Source: an uncultured Lachnospiraceae bacterium (lineage in GTDB: Bacteria > Bacillota_A > Clostridia > Lachnospirales > Lachnospiraceae). Taken from it: a stretch of DNA of 28,794 nt. Shown here piece after piece: positions 7,916 to 15,363 of the stretch; the stretch's first letter is position 1, and each line of letters starts with the position of its first letter. The notes under the pieces were generated by a model. The model did no database searches. It worked only from the letters and a program-made list of their open reading frames with translations, and was not told the DNA's origin. The DNA is taken from positions 1-28,794 of the forward strand of contig CAJUMT010000011.1 of NCBI GenBank assembly GCA_910587495.1, read 5' to 3'. The translations under genes and the position numbers were made by a program.

Positions 7916-7927
7916 AGGTATTCTAGT

Positions 7928-8866
7928 ATGAAAATATTTGTAACAGGAGTCGGCGGACAGCTTGGACATGATGTGATGAACGAACTTCATAAAAGGCAGT
8001 ACGAGGGCGTCGGTTCAGACCTGGCGCCAACCTACAGCGGCGTACAGGACGGGACAGCCGTCACAACCATGCCTTATGTATCCATGGATATCACGGACAA
8101 AGAAAGTGTAGATGCAGTCCTTACAAAGGAACAGCCGGACGTGGTTGTCCACTGCGCCGCATGGACCGCCGTGGACATGGCAGAAGACGACGACAAAGTG
8201 GAAAAAGTCCGCCTGGTCAACGCCGTGGGAACGGAAAATATTGCCCTGACCTGCAAAAAGCTGAACTGCAAGATGGTCTATCTTTCCACTGACTATATTT
8301 TCGACGGACTGGGAGATACGCCCTGGGAACCGGACTGCAAGGATTATAAACCGCTGAATGTCTACGGCCAGACCAAACTGGAAGGAGAACTGGCGGTGGC
8401 TGAAAATCTGGAAAAATATTTTATTGTCCGCATCGCCTGGGTATTTGGTGTAAACGGCAAAAACTTTATAAAAACCATGCTGAACTCAGGAAAGACCCAC
8501 GACCGCATCACCGTAGTAAACGACCAGATCGGCACGCCCACCTACACCTTCGACCTGGCCCGCCTTCTGGTAGATATGGTTGAGACGGAAAAATACGGTT
8601 ATTACCATGCCACTAACGAAGGCGGTTATATCAGCTGGTATGATTTCACCGTGGAAATCTTCCGCCAAGCCGCAGCCATGGGGCATACGGAATATGATGC
8701 CGACCATGTGTCTGTAGTCCCGGTCACAACAGCGGAATACGGCGTTTCCAAAGCGACGCGCCCCTTTAACTCCCGTCTTGATAAACGTAAACTGGCCCAG
8801 AACGGTTTTACGCCCCTGCCTACTTGGCAGAACGCCCTTAAGCGGTATCTGGAAATTATTTTGTAA
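7928..8866 (+). CDS. rfbD: dTDP-4-dehydrorhamnose reductase
   Basis: A 312-residue RmlD-type reductase, slightly longer than the usual 280-300. It carries the cofactor motif GVGGQLG (7-13), STDYIFDG (120-127) and the catalytic pair Tyr146/Lys150 (YGQTK). It reduces dTDP-4-keto-L-rhamnose to dTDP-L-rhamnose with NAD(P)H, completing the pathway used for rhamnose-bearing surface glycans. Start 7928 has AGGAGG 9 bases upstream; the longer frame from 7883 begins inside the structured spacer. It follows rfbB after 187 bp that hold repeats and hairpins, an unusually large gap for two genes of one pathway. Confidence 0.93.
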   Translation: MKIFVTGVGGQLGHDVMNELHKRQYEGVGSDLAPTYSGVQDGTAVTTMPYVSMDITDKESVDAVLTKEQPDVVVHCAAWTAVDMAEDDDKVEKVRLVNAVGTENIALTCKKLNCKMVYLSTDYIFDGLGDTPWEPDCKDYKPLNVYGQTKLEGELAVAENLEKYFIVRIAWVFGVNGKNFIKTMLNSGKTHDRITVVNDQIGTPTYTFDLARLLVDMVETEKYGYYHATNEGGYISWYDFTVEIFRQAAAMGHTEYDADHVSVVPVTTAEYGVSKATRPFNSRLDKRKLAQNGFTPLPTWQNALKRYLEIIL

Positions 8867-8881
8867 GCCCAATCAAAGCCT

Positions 8882-9082
8882 AAAAACTTTACATTTGAAG
8901 ATGCTGAAGCACTACTGAAGAACCTGAACTATACCCGTTCTAATAAAGGTACAACTAGCGGTTCGCGGATTATGTTCGTAAGTGACCAACATGGAAAAGT
9001 CACCTGCTGCACAAATGGTAATTTCTTCATAAAAAACATAAAGCCAACACAGTATAATATCACAAAAGGCTCCCGGTTATGA
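8882..9082 (+). pseudogene. HicA-like toxin remnant
   Basis: The frame directly after the rfbD stop codes 66 residues starting KNFTFEDAEALLKNLNY and containing NKGTTSGSRIMF. This matches the helix and TSGSR strand of HicA mRNA-interferase toxins. The catalytic HxPHPGN segment is replaced by CCTNGNFF, and no ATG, GTG or TTG lies between the rfbD stop and the first homologous residue. No hicB antitoxin follows. It is best read as a decayed, 5'-truncated hicA; the terminator hairpin overlaps its last codons. Confidence 0.6.
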
Positions 9083-9105
9083 TTGCCGGAAGCCTTTTCT
9101 TTTTT
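9064..9105. terminator. Two-way rho-independent terminator between rfbD side and AAA gene
   Basis: AAAAGGCT-CCCGG and CCGG-AAGCCTTTT form a GC-rich hairpin followed on the plus strand by TTTTCTTTTTT. On the minus strand the stem ends in CCTTTT, 8 bases after the AAA gene stop. It separates convergent transcripts. Its 3' half is repeated almost exactly at 14224-14259. Confidence 0.85.
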
Positions 9106-9113
9106 GTAAGCCA

Positions 9114-10817
9114 TCAGATTGACGCATGTCCTTCCCCAATCAGCACTTTCTTCCCCTCAAATGCAAACCCGTATTTCCTGACCCGCCCCGGCTCAATGCC
9201 CCTGCTTCTAAGCGTGGTTTCATACTTCATTTCCTCGATCTGCTTAAGGGCTGACCGGACGGCGTCTTCCAGTGTCTCCCCGCGGGCTGCGCGCGCCACC
9301 TTAAATTCGATAATAAAAGCATCCTGCCCTTTTTCCTTCGGCTCCAGCATGATATCATACCTGCCAAAGCCGCTCTCCCGGTTGGATGTGACCACATACC
9401 TGTCCAAAAGCTCCGCCAAAAGCCCCAGCACAAATCCGTGATAGAAGCGCTCCGGCTGCGTCTTGTCAGAAGGCTTCTTCCCTGTATCAAAGCTGCTGAA
9501 CACTTCGCAGGAGATGGCGTTCATATACTCGTTCATCTCTTCTAAGTCGTCCCGAAGCAACGCCTTAAGGAATGCATTCTGCATGCCTCGGCATCCTCTG
9601 AACCATCCCCGGATCATTTGCAGGAACATAAAGTACACTTCCAGGTTGGTCAGCGTCAGGTCATATTCCATTTCCATGCGATCGACATTGAGTTCGGAGT
9701 GTACCGCCTTTAGATACCCTCCGGCCAGCAAAAGGCTCCATACCGCTTCGTCTTCCTGATCCAGCCGGTTGAACACGATATGCTCATCCAGTACCGTATG
9801 CAGCGTCCCGCCCCGCAGCAGCTCTTCCATCACCATCTTAATCTCAGGGCTGCCTTCCCTTACCAATTTATCCACCAGGCTGTTGGAACTGGTATTGGCC
9901 CAGTATGCAGCGGCTTTTTTCTTACTCAAATAGTTTAAAATAGACCACGGATTATAAATATCCTGGCTATTTCCGAAAACAAAGCCGTCATACCACTTTT
10001 TTACTTCCTCTTTCCGGTCGGACATACCGAACTCGTCCAATACCGCAAACACTTCCTCCTCCGTAAATCCAAAGCTCTCCCTATATTCTTCGGAAGTGAC
10101 AGTCACCACATTAAGATTATTTAAATCTGAAAACATGGACTCTCTGCTCACCCGGGTAATCCCTGTCATGGCCGCACGCTCCAAATATGGGTTGGTTTTA
10201 AATGTGGCATTGAACATGCTTCTGGTAAACTGTACCAATTCCTCCCAGTATCCATGCACATACGCTTCCTGCATAGGCGTATCGTACTCATCCAGAAGAA
10301 TGATCACCTTTTTCCCGTAATAGCGCATCAGAAAGCCCGACATAGCCCGCAAAGCCTCCGTGGCTGTGTGGGGCTCCATATCATAAGTGACTTTCTGGTA
10401 AAATTCTTTTTCCTTCTCGTTTAGCGTCCCGCCATCCAGCAGGAAATCATACCGATTATACAATTCCGTTATGGTATAGCACAGCTTCTTCAGCGCACTT
10501 TGGTAAGTCGTCTCTTTCACTCCCGCAAAACTGAGCATAATGACCGGCCAAGTTCCCTGAAGCTTCCTATACTCTTCATGCTTCCATATGGACAATCCTT
10601 CAAATACCTGCCCCCGCCCCGCATATTCCACCGAGAAGAAACGCTCCGTCATGTTCATATTCAAGGTCTTTCCGAAACGCCTGGGGCGGGTGATTAATGT
10701 TACATCATCCCCGCTTTCCCACCATTCCCTGATAAAGTCGGTCTTATCGATATACAGGCAGTTATTTTCAATTATTTTCTCAAAGCTCTGAATCCCGATT
10801 CCTACCGTTCTTGCCAT
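9114..10817 (-). CDS. AAA-ATPase-like / PD-(D/E)XK nuclease-domain protein, copy 1
   Basis: A 567-residue protein of the AAA-ATPase-like plus PDDEXK_9 type (PF09820/PF08011 by recall). The N-terminal part has a Walker A-like RPRRFGKT (44-51) and a Walker B-like VIILLDEYD (171-179). The C-terminal domain shows the nuclease-type core Asp488, Glu504-x-Lys506 (GRYDIML...FIIEFK). The biological role of the family is unknown; it is often multicopy in gut Firmicutes and Bacteroidetes. SD GGGAGGGAG precedes the ATG. A second copy at 15364-17064 is nearly identical except for residues of about 94-166, which are largely unrelated. Transcription likely starts from a TATAAT at 10864-10869, and ends at the hairpin at 9064-9105. 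Confidence 0.9.
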   Translation of the reverse strand: MARTVGIGIQSFEKIIENNCLYIDKTDFIREWWESGDDVTLITRPRRFGKTLNMNMTERFFSVEYAGRGQVFEGLSIWKHEEYRKLQGTWPVIMLSFAGVKETTYQSALKKLCYTITELYNRYDFLLDGGTLNEKEKEFYQKVTYDMEPHTATEALRAMSGFLMRYYGKKVIILLDEYDTPMQEAYVHGYWEELVQFTRSMFNATFKTNPYLERAAMTGITRVSRESMFSDLNNLNVVTVTSEEYRESFGFTEEEVFAVLDEFGMSDRKEEVKKWYDGFVFGNSQDIYNPWSILNYLSKKKAAAYWANTSSNSLVDKLVREGSPEIKMVMEELLRGGTLHTVLDEHIVFNRLDQEDEAVWSLLLAGGYLKAVHSELNVDRMEMEYDLTLTNLEVYFMFLQMIRGWFRGCRGMQNAFLKALLRDDLEEMNEYMNAISCEVFSSFDTGKKPSDKTQPERFYHGFVLGLLAELLDRYVVTSNRESGFGRYDIMLEPKEKGQDAFIIEFKVARAARGETLEDAVRSALKQIEEMKYETTLRSRGIEPGRVRKYGFAFEGKKVLIGEGHASI

Positions 10818-10863
10818 AGGCTCCCTCCCTGAAAATCTGATCCAATGGTTTTATGTTTTCCTT

Positions 10864-10888
10864 ATTATACAGTATTCTGCCAAGAAAA
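10864..10888. repeat. Left copy of short direct repeat flanking the hydrolase-marR-nitroreductase block
   Basis: ATTATA-CA-GTATTCTGCCA-AGAAA here matches ATTATA-GTATTCTGCCA-GAAA at 13304-13324, with only small gaps. The two copies bracket the three-gene operon and its promoter exactly. On the minus strand ATTATA is the TATAAT -10 of the AAA gene copy 1; its -35 is poor. Confidence 0.55.
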
Positions 10889-11548
10889 TCATCCCCACTC
10901 AAAGTTTTCTTTCCCCGCCCCAAGCTCAAAATGGTATTTCACAAGCCCAGTATCAATACCGGAAAAAATGCCGTTATCGCATCGGATCGACACTTTATTT
11001 CCCGCGCCTGTTATCATAAACGCCTGTTTTGCCAGTGCGGTCGGCGCCAGAAGCGCAGCCTTAATTCCCTGCCGGAACCATTCGGGTTCCTCACCGCTGT
11101 AGCGACCCACCTGCTCTGGTCTTTTACTTTTATGAGGGACTCCCTGCGTCCGCCCATATCCCACGGCGACCACGCCCGCTACCCTGCTACCGCAGGATAT
11201 TTCTGTCATCCGCTTTTTATTAAATGTGCCGCTTACCCACCAGGTATTCAATCCCAGTGCCTGCGCATACAGCATCAACCCGGCTCCACAGTATCCGAGT
11301 CTTTCATCCAGATCCGGCGTGTCCTTTCCGGCCATGATAAAAAAGTTTTTCACCCCTTTTGCCAGTACCAGCTTTATGACTGCGGGAAACGCACTGCTGT
11401 CCTGCGTCTTAAGTTCCACAACCAAATCATACAATTGGTTCATTTTTTCTATATATTTATTCAGTTCATTCACAATTTCCGCAGGAAGCGGCTGATCTGT
11501 ATACCTGCGTACCATGTGTCTCTGGCGCATAGCCTCCTTTGTATCCAT
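10889..11548 (-). CDS. Nitroreductase-family protein
   Basis: A 219-residue protein. The N-terminus RHMVRRYTDQPLPAEIV is the FMN-binding entry motif of nitroreductases, and the centre CGAGLMLYAQALGLNTWWV corresponds to the second FMN/dimer region. It resembles the compact duplicated-fold group (TM1586 type, by recall). Likely an FMN oxidoreductase using NAD(P)H; the substrate is unknown. It begins 2 bp after the marR stop and is the last gene of a hydrolase-marR-nitroreductase operon. MarR proteins often control such reductases in response to phenolic or electrophilic compounds, which is inference here. There is no transmembrane segment or signal peptide. Confidence 0.8.
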   Translation of the reverse strand: MDTKEAMRQRHMVRRYTDQPLPAEIVNELNKYIEKMNQLYDLVVELKTQDSSAFPAVIKLVLAKGVKNFFIMAGKDTPDLDERLGYCGAGLMLYAQALGLNTWWVSGTFNKKRMTEISCGSRVAGVVAVGYGRTQGVPHKSKRPEQVGRYSGEEPEWFRQGIKAALLAPTALAKQAFMITGAGNKVSIRCDNGIFSGIDTGLVKYHFELGAGKENFEWG

Positions 11549-11550
11549 GC

Positions 11551-11988
11551 TTATACCTCTTTCAAATTTTGATTAATATTCTTGATCAGGCCGACCATAA
11601 AGGATACAGTTTCCTCAATCTCCTGCTGTTTCTGACAGTTCAGCATATCCCCCGCGGCCTGGATATATTTCTTCTGGATGGACTCGGCAAGTTCTTTATA
11701 GCTGCAGGCTTTCTTTGTAAGATAGATCCGGCGTTCACGCCCGTCTTCTTTGGATCTTATTCTCTCCACAAATCCTTTTTCTTCCATATTTTTCAGCGTA
11801 CGAGTAATAGCTGCCCTGTCCACAAGAAATTCCTTTGCAAGGTCGTCCTGCATGATACCATCATGCTGATACAGATACCCAATATACATAAATTCTGTGG
11901 CATTAAGTTCCGTACCGGCAAGCTCATGGTTGAGGAAAATATTAAATTGACGGTTCAATATTCCTATGTTTTTTCCAATTGAATACAT
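11551..11988 (-). CDS. MarR-family transcriptional regulator
   Basis: A 145-residue winged-helix regulator of standard length. The DNA-binding part is LNATEFMYIGYLYQHDGIMQ through VDRAAITRTLKNMEEKGFVERI, and the wing SKEDGRERRIYLT has the typical DxRxxxxxLT pattern. It is the middle gene of the operon, 14 bp after the hydrolase and 2 bp before the nitroreductase. Two identical dyads TTGACATATCAA in the operon promoter are textbook MarR sites, so it probably represses its own operon and releases on binding a small aromatic or phenolic ligand (inference). Confidence 0.92.
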   Translation of the reverse strand: MYSIGKNIGILNRQFNIFLNHELAGTELNATEFMYIGYLYQHDGIMQDDLAKEFLVDRAAITRTLKNMEEKGFVERIRSKEDGRERRIYLTKKACSYKELAESIQKKYIQAAGDMLNCQKQQEIEETVSFMVGLIKNINQNLKEV

Positions 11989-12002
11989 GATTCCTTCCCC
12001 TG

Positions 12003-13222
12003 TTATAAATTGTCTTCTATCCAGTCAAACAGTCGCTCCGACGCTGATGCATAGCATCCCATCTGGGTATGCGTCTGCCCCATAGTTTCATCATCAAAAA
12101 GCATGTACTCTTTTGGGCAGTTAATAGCGTCATAAAACTTTCTTGCTTCCCCCGGATTAATATCCGCCGCAGCGTCCATAACCAAAGTCTTACAGGTCAG
12201 CTTATCAAGAATATCACTGTTATCATACTTCTCAAGTTCTTCAATCACAGCATCGATATTGTTTTCAACACCATGTTTCCAAGCATAATCCCTGATAAGC
12301 CCATCCACCATAGCCGGGCGGAGAGCGTTAGGCATCTTCTTTGCCATTTTTAACGCACCACCAATAGATTTCCCCCAACTGATATTCCCAGGGTTCGCTA
12401 TACACAATTTTATTCTTTTTTCAAAAGCAGCCGCCCTCGGCACAAGATAGCCTCCAAAACTGATTCCCATAAGAGCGACCCTGCCCATGTCAATTCCCGG
12501 AATCCCTGCGGCATAATCGACAATCGGACGCACCACGTTTTCCCAATCTTTTCTGAATGGCATTTTCTTAAGCCTTAGCACCGCACCTTGTCCAGGACCT
12601 TCCATTACAATACAGTGGATTCCTCTTTTGAGAGCCTCATCATACACCCAAACCGTATCCTCTCCAAGCGTATCACGTCCGGGCGTAAGGATCATGAGCG
12701 GCGCCTTTTCCCCCGCCGCAGGCGAACGGTAGAAATACCCAGATAAAATCGTATCCTCATACGGAATTTCAATCACCTCTCCGGGGTATCCCGACAGTTC
12801 AAGATATTTCCGATAACACGAAATACTCTCTTTCGTATATTCCTCCATGATCGGATTGTCCGCATCCGAAAAAGACGCAAGGGCAAACCGATAATAAGAA
12901 GCAGCCCTTAGATATGCGCTTGACGCTGACACCTTCTTCCGGTTGTTCTCTGAGGCAGCCGCGTTTCTTTTTAATCTTTCCGCCATATCGCCCCAGGCAA
13001 GAGCCCAGTCTTTCTCATCTGCGCTCTTCATCTGCCCCATTACCTCGAATACCTCTCCGGCATCCGACATTCCATACCGGGATAAGCCCAGAATATGCTT
13101 GATAAGCGCTCCGTCATCATATGGTCGTAAAACTTTAATTCCGACCAGTGTTTCCCGGAATAAACATATTTGTTCATGTACATTTTCTTTTTCATCTGCT
13201 GCATGGGATTTTCTTTTGCCAT
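12003..13222 (-). pseudogene. Alpha/beta hydrolase (FrsA/DHPON-hydrolase-like), one-base frameshift near the N-terminus
   Basis: The main frame (12003-13070, 355 residues from ATG) has the nucleophile elbow GISFGG (Ser204 from that start), an acid in VMDAAADI and a His in QTHTQMG: a serine alpha/beta hydrolase with an N-terminal helical cap. The true start is ATG 13222, with AAAGGAGG 8 bases upstream. That frame reads MAKENPMQQMKKKMYMNKYV to ...MMTER, then must slip back one base at about 13106 to continue LIKHILGLSRYG into the main frame. The repaired product would be about 406 residues, normal for this group. There is no slippery heptamer, so a one-base deletion or assembly error is likely. 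It is the first gene of the MarR-controlled operon. The substrate is unknown. Confidence 0.8.
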
Positions 13223-13242
13223 TGTTCTGACCTCCTTTTTAA

Positions 13243-13283
13243 TTGATATGTCAATTATATCATATGCATAATTGATATGTCAA
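13243..13283 (-). promoter_or_regulatory. MarR-controlled promoter with two identical operators
   Basis: On the minus strand TTGACA (13278-13283) and TATAAT (13254-13259) are both perfect and 18 bp apart. The dyad TTGACATATCAA occurs twice, at 13272-13283 over the -35 and at 13243-13254 over the start-site region, centres 29 bp apart. A repressor bound at both would block polymerase. The SD follows directly. Confidence 0.85.
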
Positions 13284-13303
13284 CTATATAGAGCGGCTCT
13301 CCC

Positions 13304-13324
13304 ATTATAGTATTCTGCCAGAAA
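13304..13324. repeat. Right copy of short direct repeat flanking the hydrolase-marR-nitroreductase block
   Basis: ATTATAGTATTCTGCCAGAAA matches 10864-10888 with small gaps. Between the repeat and the next promoter at 13418 no gene is visible. Confidence 0.55.
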
Positions 13325-13417
13325 GACTATCTTCTTACCCGAACAGCTTATGCGTATAATTCTTCCAAAACGAACCGCATCACATGTTCCACACCCGCCA
13401 TTCCCTGCTGTTTTTGA

Positions 13418-13446
13418 TTGAATATCTGTTTTTCATATGATACAAT
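13418..13446 (+). promoter_or_regulatory. Promoter of the lipoprotein gene
   Basis: TTGAAT (13418-13423), a 17-bp spacer and TACAAT (13441-13446). The leader to ATG 13529 is about 75 bases, with no clear hairpin. Confidence 0.55.
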
Positions 13447-13528
13447 CAGGCCGTATAGCAAAAAAGTGCGTATACATAACATTCCAACGCAGCTTTATAA
13501 CATCAACATTTTGAAAAAGGAGCAGAAA

Positions 13529-14167
13529 ATGAAAAAAATATACTTACTGGTATTTATGTCCATGTTTTTGTGCCTGGCCGCCTGCGGGACTGATAAAAAG
13601 GATGACATACCGGAAAACAGCCGCCCGGTTCCAGAAGCCGAAACAACCTTTGAACTTACAGAACAGGGAAAAGATTTTCTGGCGCAGATGTGCAGAACAT
13701 TGAATGACTTCAATTCTCAGACGGCGAAAGATGAAACATTTTGGCAAGACTTCCTGTTTTATTCTTACACCGGCGCGTCAGAAGGTGCCAAAACAGAGCA
13801 GGTGCATCATGAAGAGCTAGGATTTGATGAGACAGTTGTTAAAATAAGCCTGCAGGAAGCAGAAGCCTATACAAAACTGGTGTTTGGCACTAATCTGCCA
13901 GATACAAAACCTTCCTTTGAAGATATGGAAGAAGGACAGGCTTCCTGCTATTATCAGGATGGTTACTATTACATTGGAGTTTCAGACTTTCCTGATTACC
14001 AATACACATTTGCAGATTATGAAGAATCCGATACTTCCATCACAGTACGGTATATGATTGATTTTGAGGACGAAAGTAATGTCGGTGCGGTATGTTTTAC
14101 TATTGTACCAGAGAACAACGAAAACGGCTTTATCATTACCTCTAAAAGTACCGAATTTACAAATTAA
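13529..14167 (+). CDS. Small predicted lipoprotein of unknown function
   Basis: A 212-residue protein. It begins MKKIYLLVFMSMFLCLAAC, a signal peptide with lipobox LAAC (Cys19), so the mature protein should be anchored outside the cytoplasmic membrane. The rest is acidic and rich in Tyr, Asp and Glu, with no motif I recognise; DYQYTFADYEESDTSITVRY suggests a beta-rich fold of the kind seen in small Firmicute lipoproteins. The start is supported by AAAGGAG 6 bases upstream; the frame extends to 13418, but that stretch contains the promoter. It is a single-gene unit between divergent (marR operon) and convergent (Fe-S operon) neighbours, ended by the hairpin at 14205-14245. Confidence 0.82.
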   Translation: MKKIYLLVFMSMFLCLAACGTDKKDDIPENSRPVPEAETTFELTEQGKDFLAQMCRTLNDFNSQTAKDETFWQDFLFYSYTGASEGAKTEQVHHEELGFDETVVKISLQEAEAYTKLVFGTNLPDTKPSFEDMEEGQASCYYQDGYYYIGVSDFPDYQYTFADYEESDTSITVRYMIDFEDESNVGAVCFTIVPENNENGFIITSKSTEFTN

Positions 14168-14180
14168 AGGGGGCTGTTGG

Positions 14181-14204
14181 TATGTCCTTCCCCAATCAAC
14201 ACTT
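14181..14204 (-). pseudogene. Fragment matching the 3' end of the AAA/PD-(D/E)XK genes
   Basis: ATGTCCTTCCCCAATCA followed by ACACTT matches the last codons of copy 1 (9126-9148) almost exactly, yet no gene body follows. It looks like a footprint of a third copy or of a recombination between copies. It directly abuts the repeated terminator. Confidence 0.5.
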
Positions 14205-14245
14205 AAAGGCTCCCCGCCCTGACTGCCGGAAGCCTTTTCTTTTTT
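14205..14245. terminator. Rho-independent terminator after the lipoprotein gene
   Basis: AAAGGCT (14205-14211) pairs with AGCCTTT across an inner CCG/CGG, followed by TTTTCTTTTTT. The 3' arm, T tract and following bases repeat those at 9084-9119. It can serve the plus-strand lipoprotein gene and lies just beyond the end of the minus-strand Fe-S operon. Confidence 0.8.
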
Positions 14246-14298
14246 GTAAATCATCAGATATAGGCCCACCAGCAGGATGCCCGTCAGCCTGTCAATTA

Positions 14299-14874
14299 TT
14301 ATTCTCTGTTTTTCAGTTTGCATATCCCCTGGGTCATAGTTCCCATTGGGCAGAACGCACACCAGGTCCGGGGCTTGTAGAGCGCCATGACAATCAGGCC
14401 CAGCAAAAGCGAAGTCAGCATTAAGCTGTAAAAGCCAAAGCTGAATTGCGCCACCCAATCAGCCACCGTTCCGGCAGTATAAGTCCAGCCCCATGGTACG
14501 CGGAATGTCCAGAACAGTTTGATGGCTTCCCGCAGTGATGCCGCGCCCACGCCTACTAAATAGGTTTGGAACACCATATTGCCGAACATGGTCAAAAAGA
14601 AAATCAGGAAACCATAGCGGAACCACCTGGAGGACATCCAGCGGGGCGTTGGTTTGCAGCGGGAGCATTTCAGTTCGCCGCCTAACTTACTGAACAATTG
14701 TCCCCGCCCGCATAGATGATTGCAGAAGAATTTATTTCCTCCGAAAACGGCAATAGCCAGCGGCAGGAAAAAATCGATCATGCCCAGCCACGCAAAAAGG
14801 ATATTGAAAAAACCAAGGGCAAAGTAAAGAATTGCCCAAATCCACAGGTAGTCGTACCAATGCTTCTTTTTCAT
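14299..14874 (-). CDS. NapH/CcoG-like membrane iron-sulfur protein
   Basis: A 191-residue membrane protein with hydrophobic segments at about 10-45, 86-108 and 146-166. Three cysteine groups face one side: C51-x3-C55, C70-xx-C73 and C172-xx-C175-P with C185, as in polyferredoxin-type (NapH/Fer4_5) electron-transfer proteins. Its ATG overlaps the TGA of the ferredoxin gene by 4 bases, so the two are translationally coupled. It would pass electrons between a membrane partner and the co-encoded soluble ferredoxin. It ends KLKNRE, without the full bacterial ferredoxin domain seen in longer NapH proteins. The physiological donor is not evident. Confidence 0.85.
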   Translation of the reverse strand: MKKKHWYDYLWIWAILYFALGFFNILFAWLGMIDFFLPLAIAVFGGNKFFCNHLCGRGQLFSKLGGELKCSRCKPTPRWMSSRWFRYGFLIFFLTMFGNMVFQTYLVGVGAASLREAIKLFWTFRVPWGWTYTAGTVADWVAQFSFGFYSLMLTSLLLGLIVMALYKPRTWCAFCPMGTMTQGICKLKNRE

Positions 14875-15074
14875 GCTTCCGCCCTCTCCTTCACTTCAAT
14901 ACAACCCGCCGGGCAGAGCTTCGCGCACTTCCCACAGCCCACGCAGCGTTCCGTCTCCACGACGGCATAGCAGCCGCGATATACCTTGATTGCCCCTAGT
15001 GGACAAGTGTTTTCACACACGCCGCAGGCAACGCACCGCGTCTTGTCTGCGGCGGCCAGACGTTTTGACAGCAT
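14871..15074 (-). CDS. 2[4Fe-4S] ferredoxin
   Basis: A 67-residue protein with two complete CxxCxxCxxxCP clusters, CVACGVCENTCP and CVGCGKCAKLCP, so it should bind two low-potential [4Fe-4S] clusters in the cytoplasm. It is the middle gene of a three-gene operon between the thioredoxin-reductase-like protein (12 bp upstream) and the membrane Fe-S protein (4-base overlap). It likely shuttles electrons within this module. The start MLSKRLAA has GGAGGG upstream. Confidence 0.92.
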   Translation of the reverse strand: MLSKRLAAADKTRCVACGVCENTCPLGAIKVYRGCYAVVETERCVGCGKCAKLCPAGCIEVKERAEA

Positions 15075-15086
15075 TATCCTCCCTCC

Positions 15087-15290
15087 TTAATCCCGCAGGG
15101 ACTTGTAGTAAAGCATACAATGGCAGAATCCCTCATAAGCGGGATCGTCAATCTGCTCTTTGAATTCCCTACACATACACTTCGTTTCCTCCGTGCGTTC
15201 CAGCCGACAGGGACAGTAACCGCCGGTCTGCTTCAGCCCCTCGCGAACGGTATTGACAACCTCCTGGTCGGGATTGAGTGTAATTTTCAT
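15087..15290 (-). CDS. Ferredoxin-thioredoxin reductase catalytic-subunit homologue
   Basis: A 67-residue protein starting MKITLNPDQEVV at 15290, with AAAGGGG upstream. The cysteine layout CPC (26-28), CMC (38-40) and CHC (56-58) followed by MLYYK is that of ferredoxin-thioredoxin reductase beta-type proteins, where a [4Fe-4S] cluster next to a redox disulfide receives ferredoxin electrons. It is shorter than plant FTR, as in many bacterial homologues. It heads an operon with a ferredoxin and a membrane Fe-S protein, so ferredoxin-driven thiol or disulfide chemistry is the natural reading. No thioredoxin gene is adjacent. Confidence 0.85.
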   Translation of the reverse strand: MKITLNPDQEVVNTVREGLKQTGGYCPCRLERTEETKCMCREFKEQIDDPAYEGFCHCMLYYKSLRD

Positions 15291-15321
15291 CGTCCACACC
15301 CCTTTCTGATTGGATAAAGCC

Positions 15322-15330
15322 ATTATACCA
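15322..15330 (-). promoter_or_regulatory. Extended -10 promoter of the FTR-ferredoxin operon
   Basis: TATAAT at 15322-15327 on the minus strand, preceded by TGG (extended -10), 32 bases before the start codon. The -35 is weak. It lies between the operon and the stop of AAA copy 2, after which I see no terminator, so read-through is possible. Confidence 0.5.
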
Positions 15331-15363
15331 CGCGGCAAAACCGATTTCCGTGACAAAGTTACA

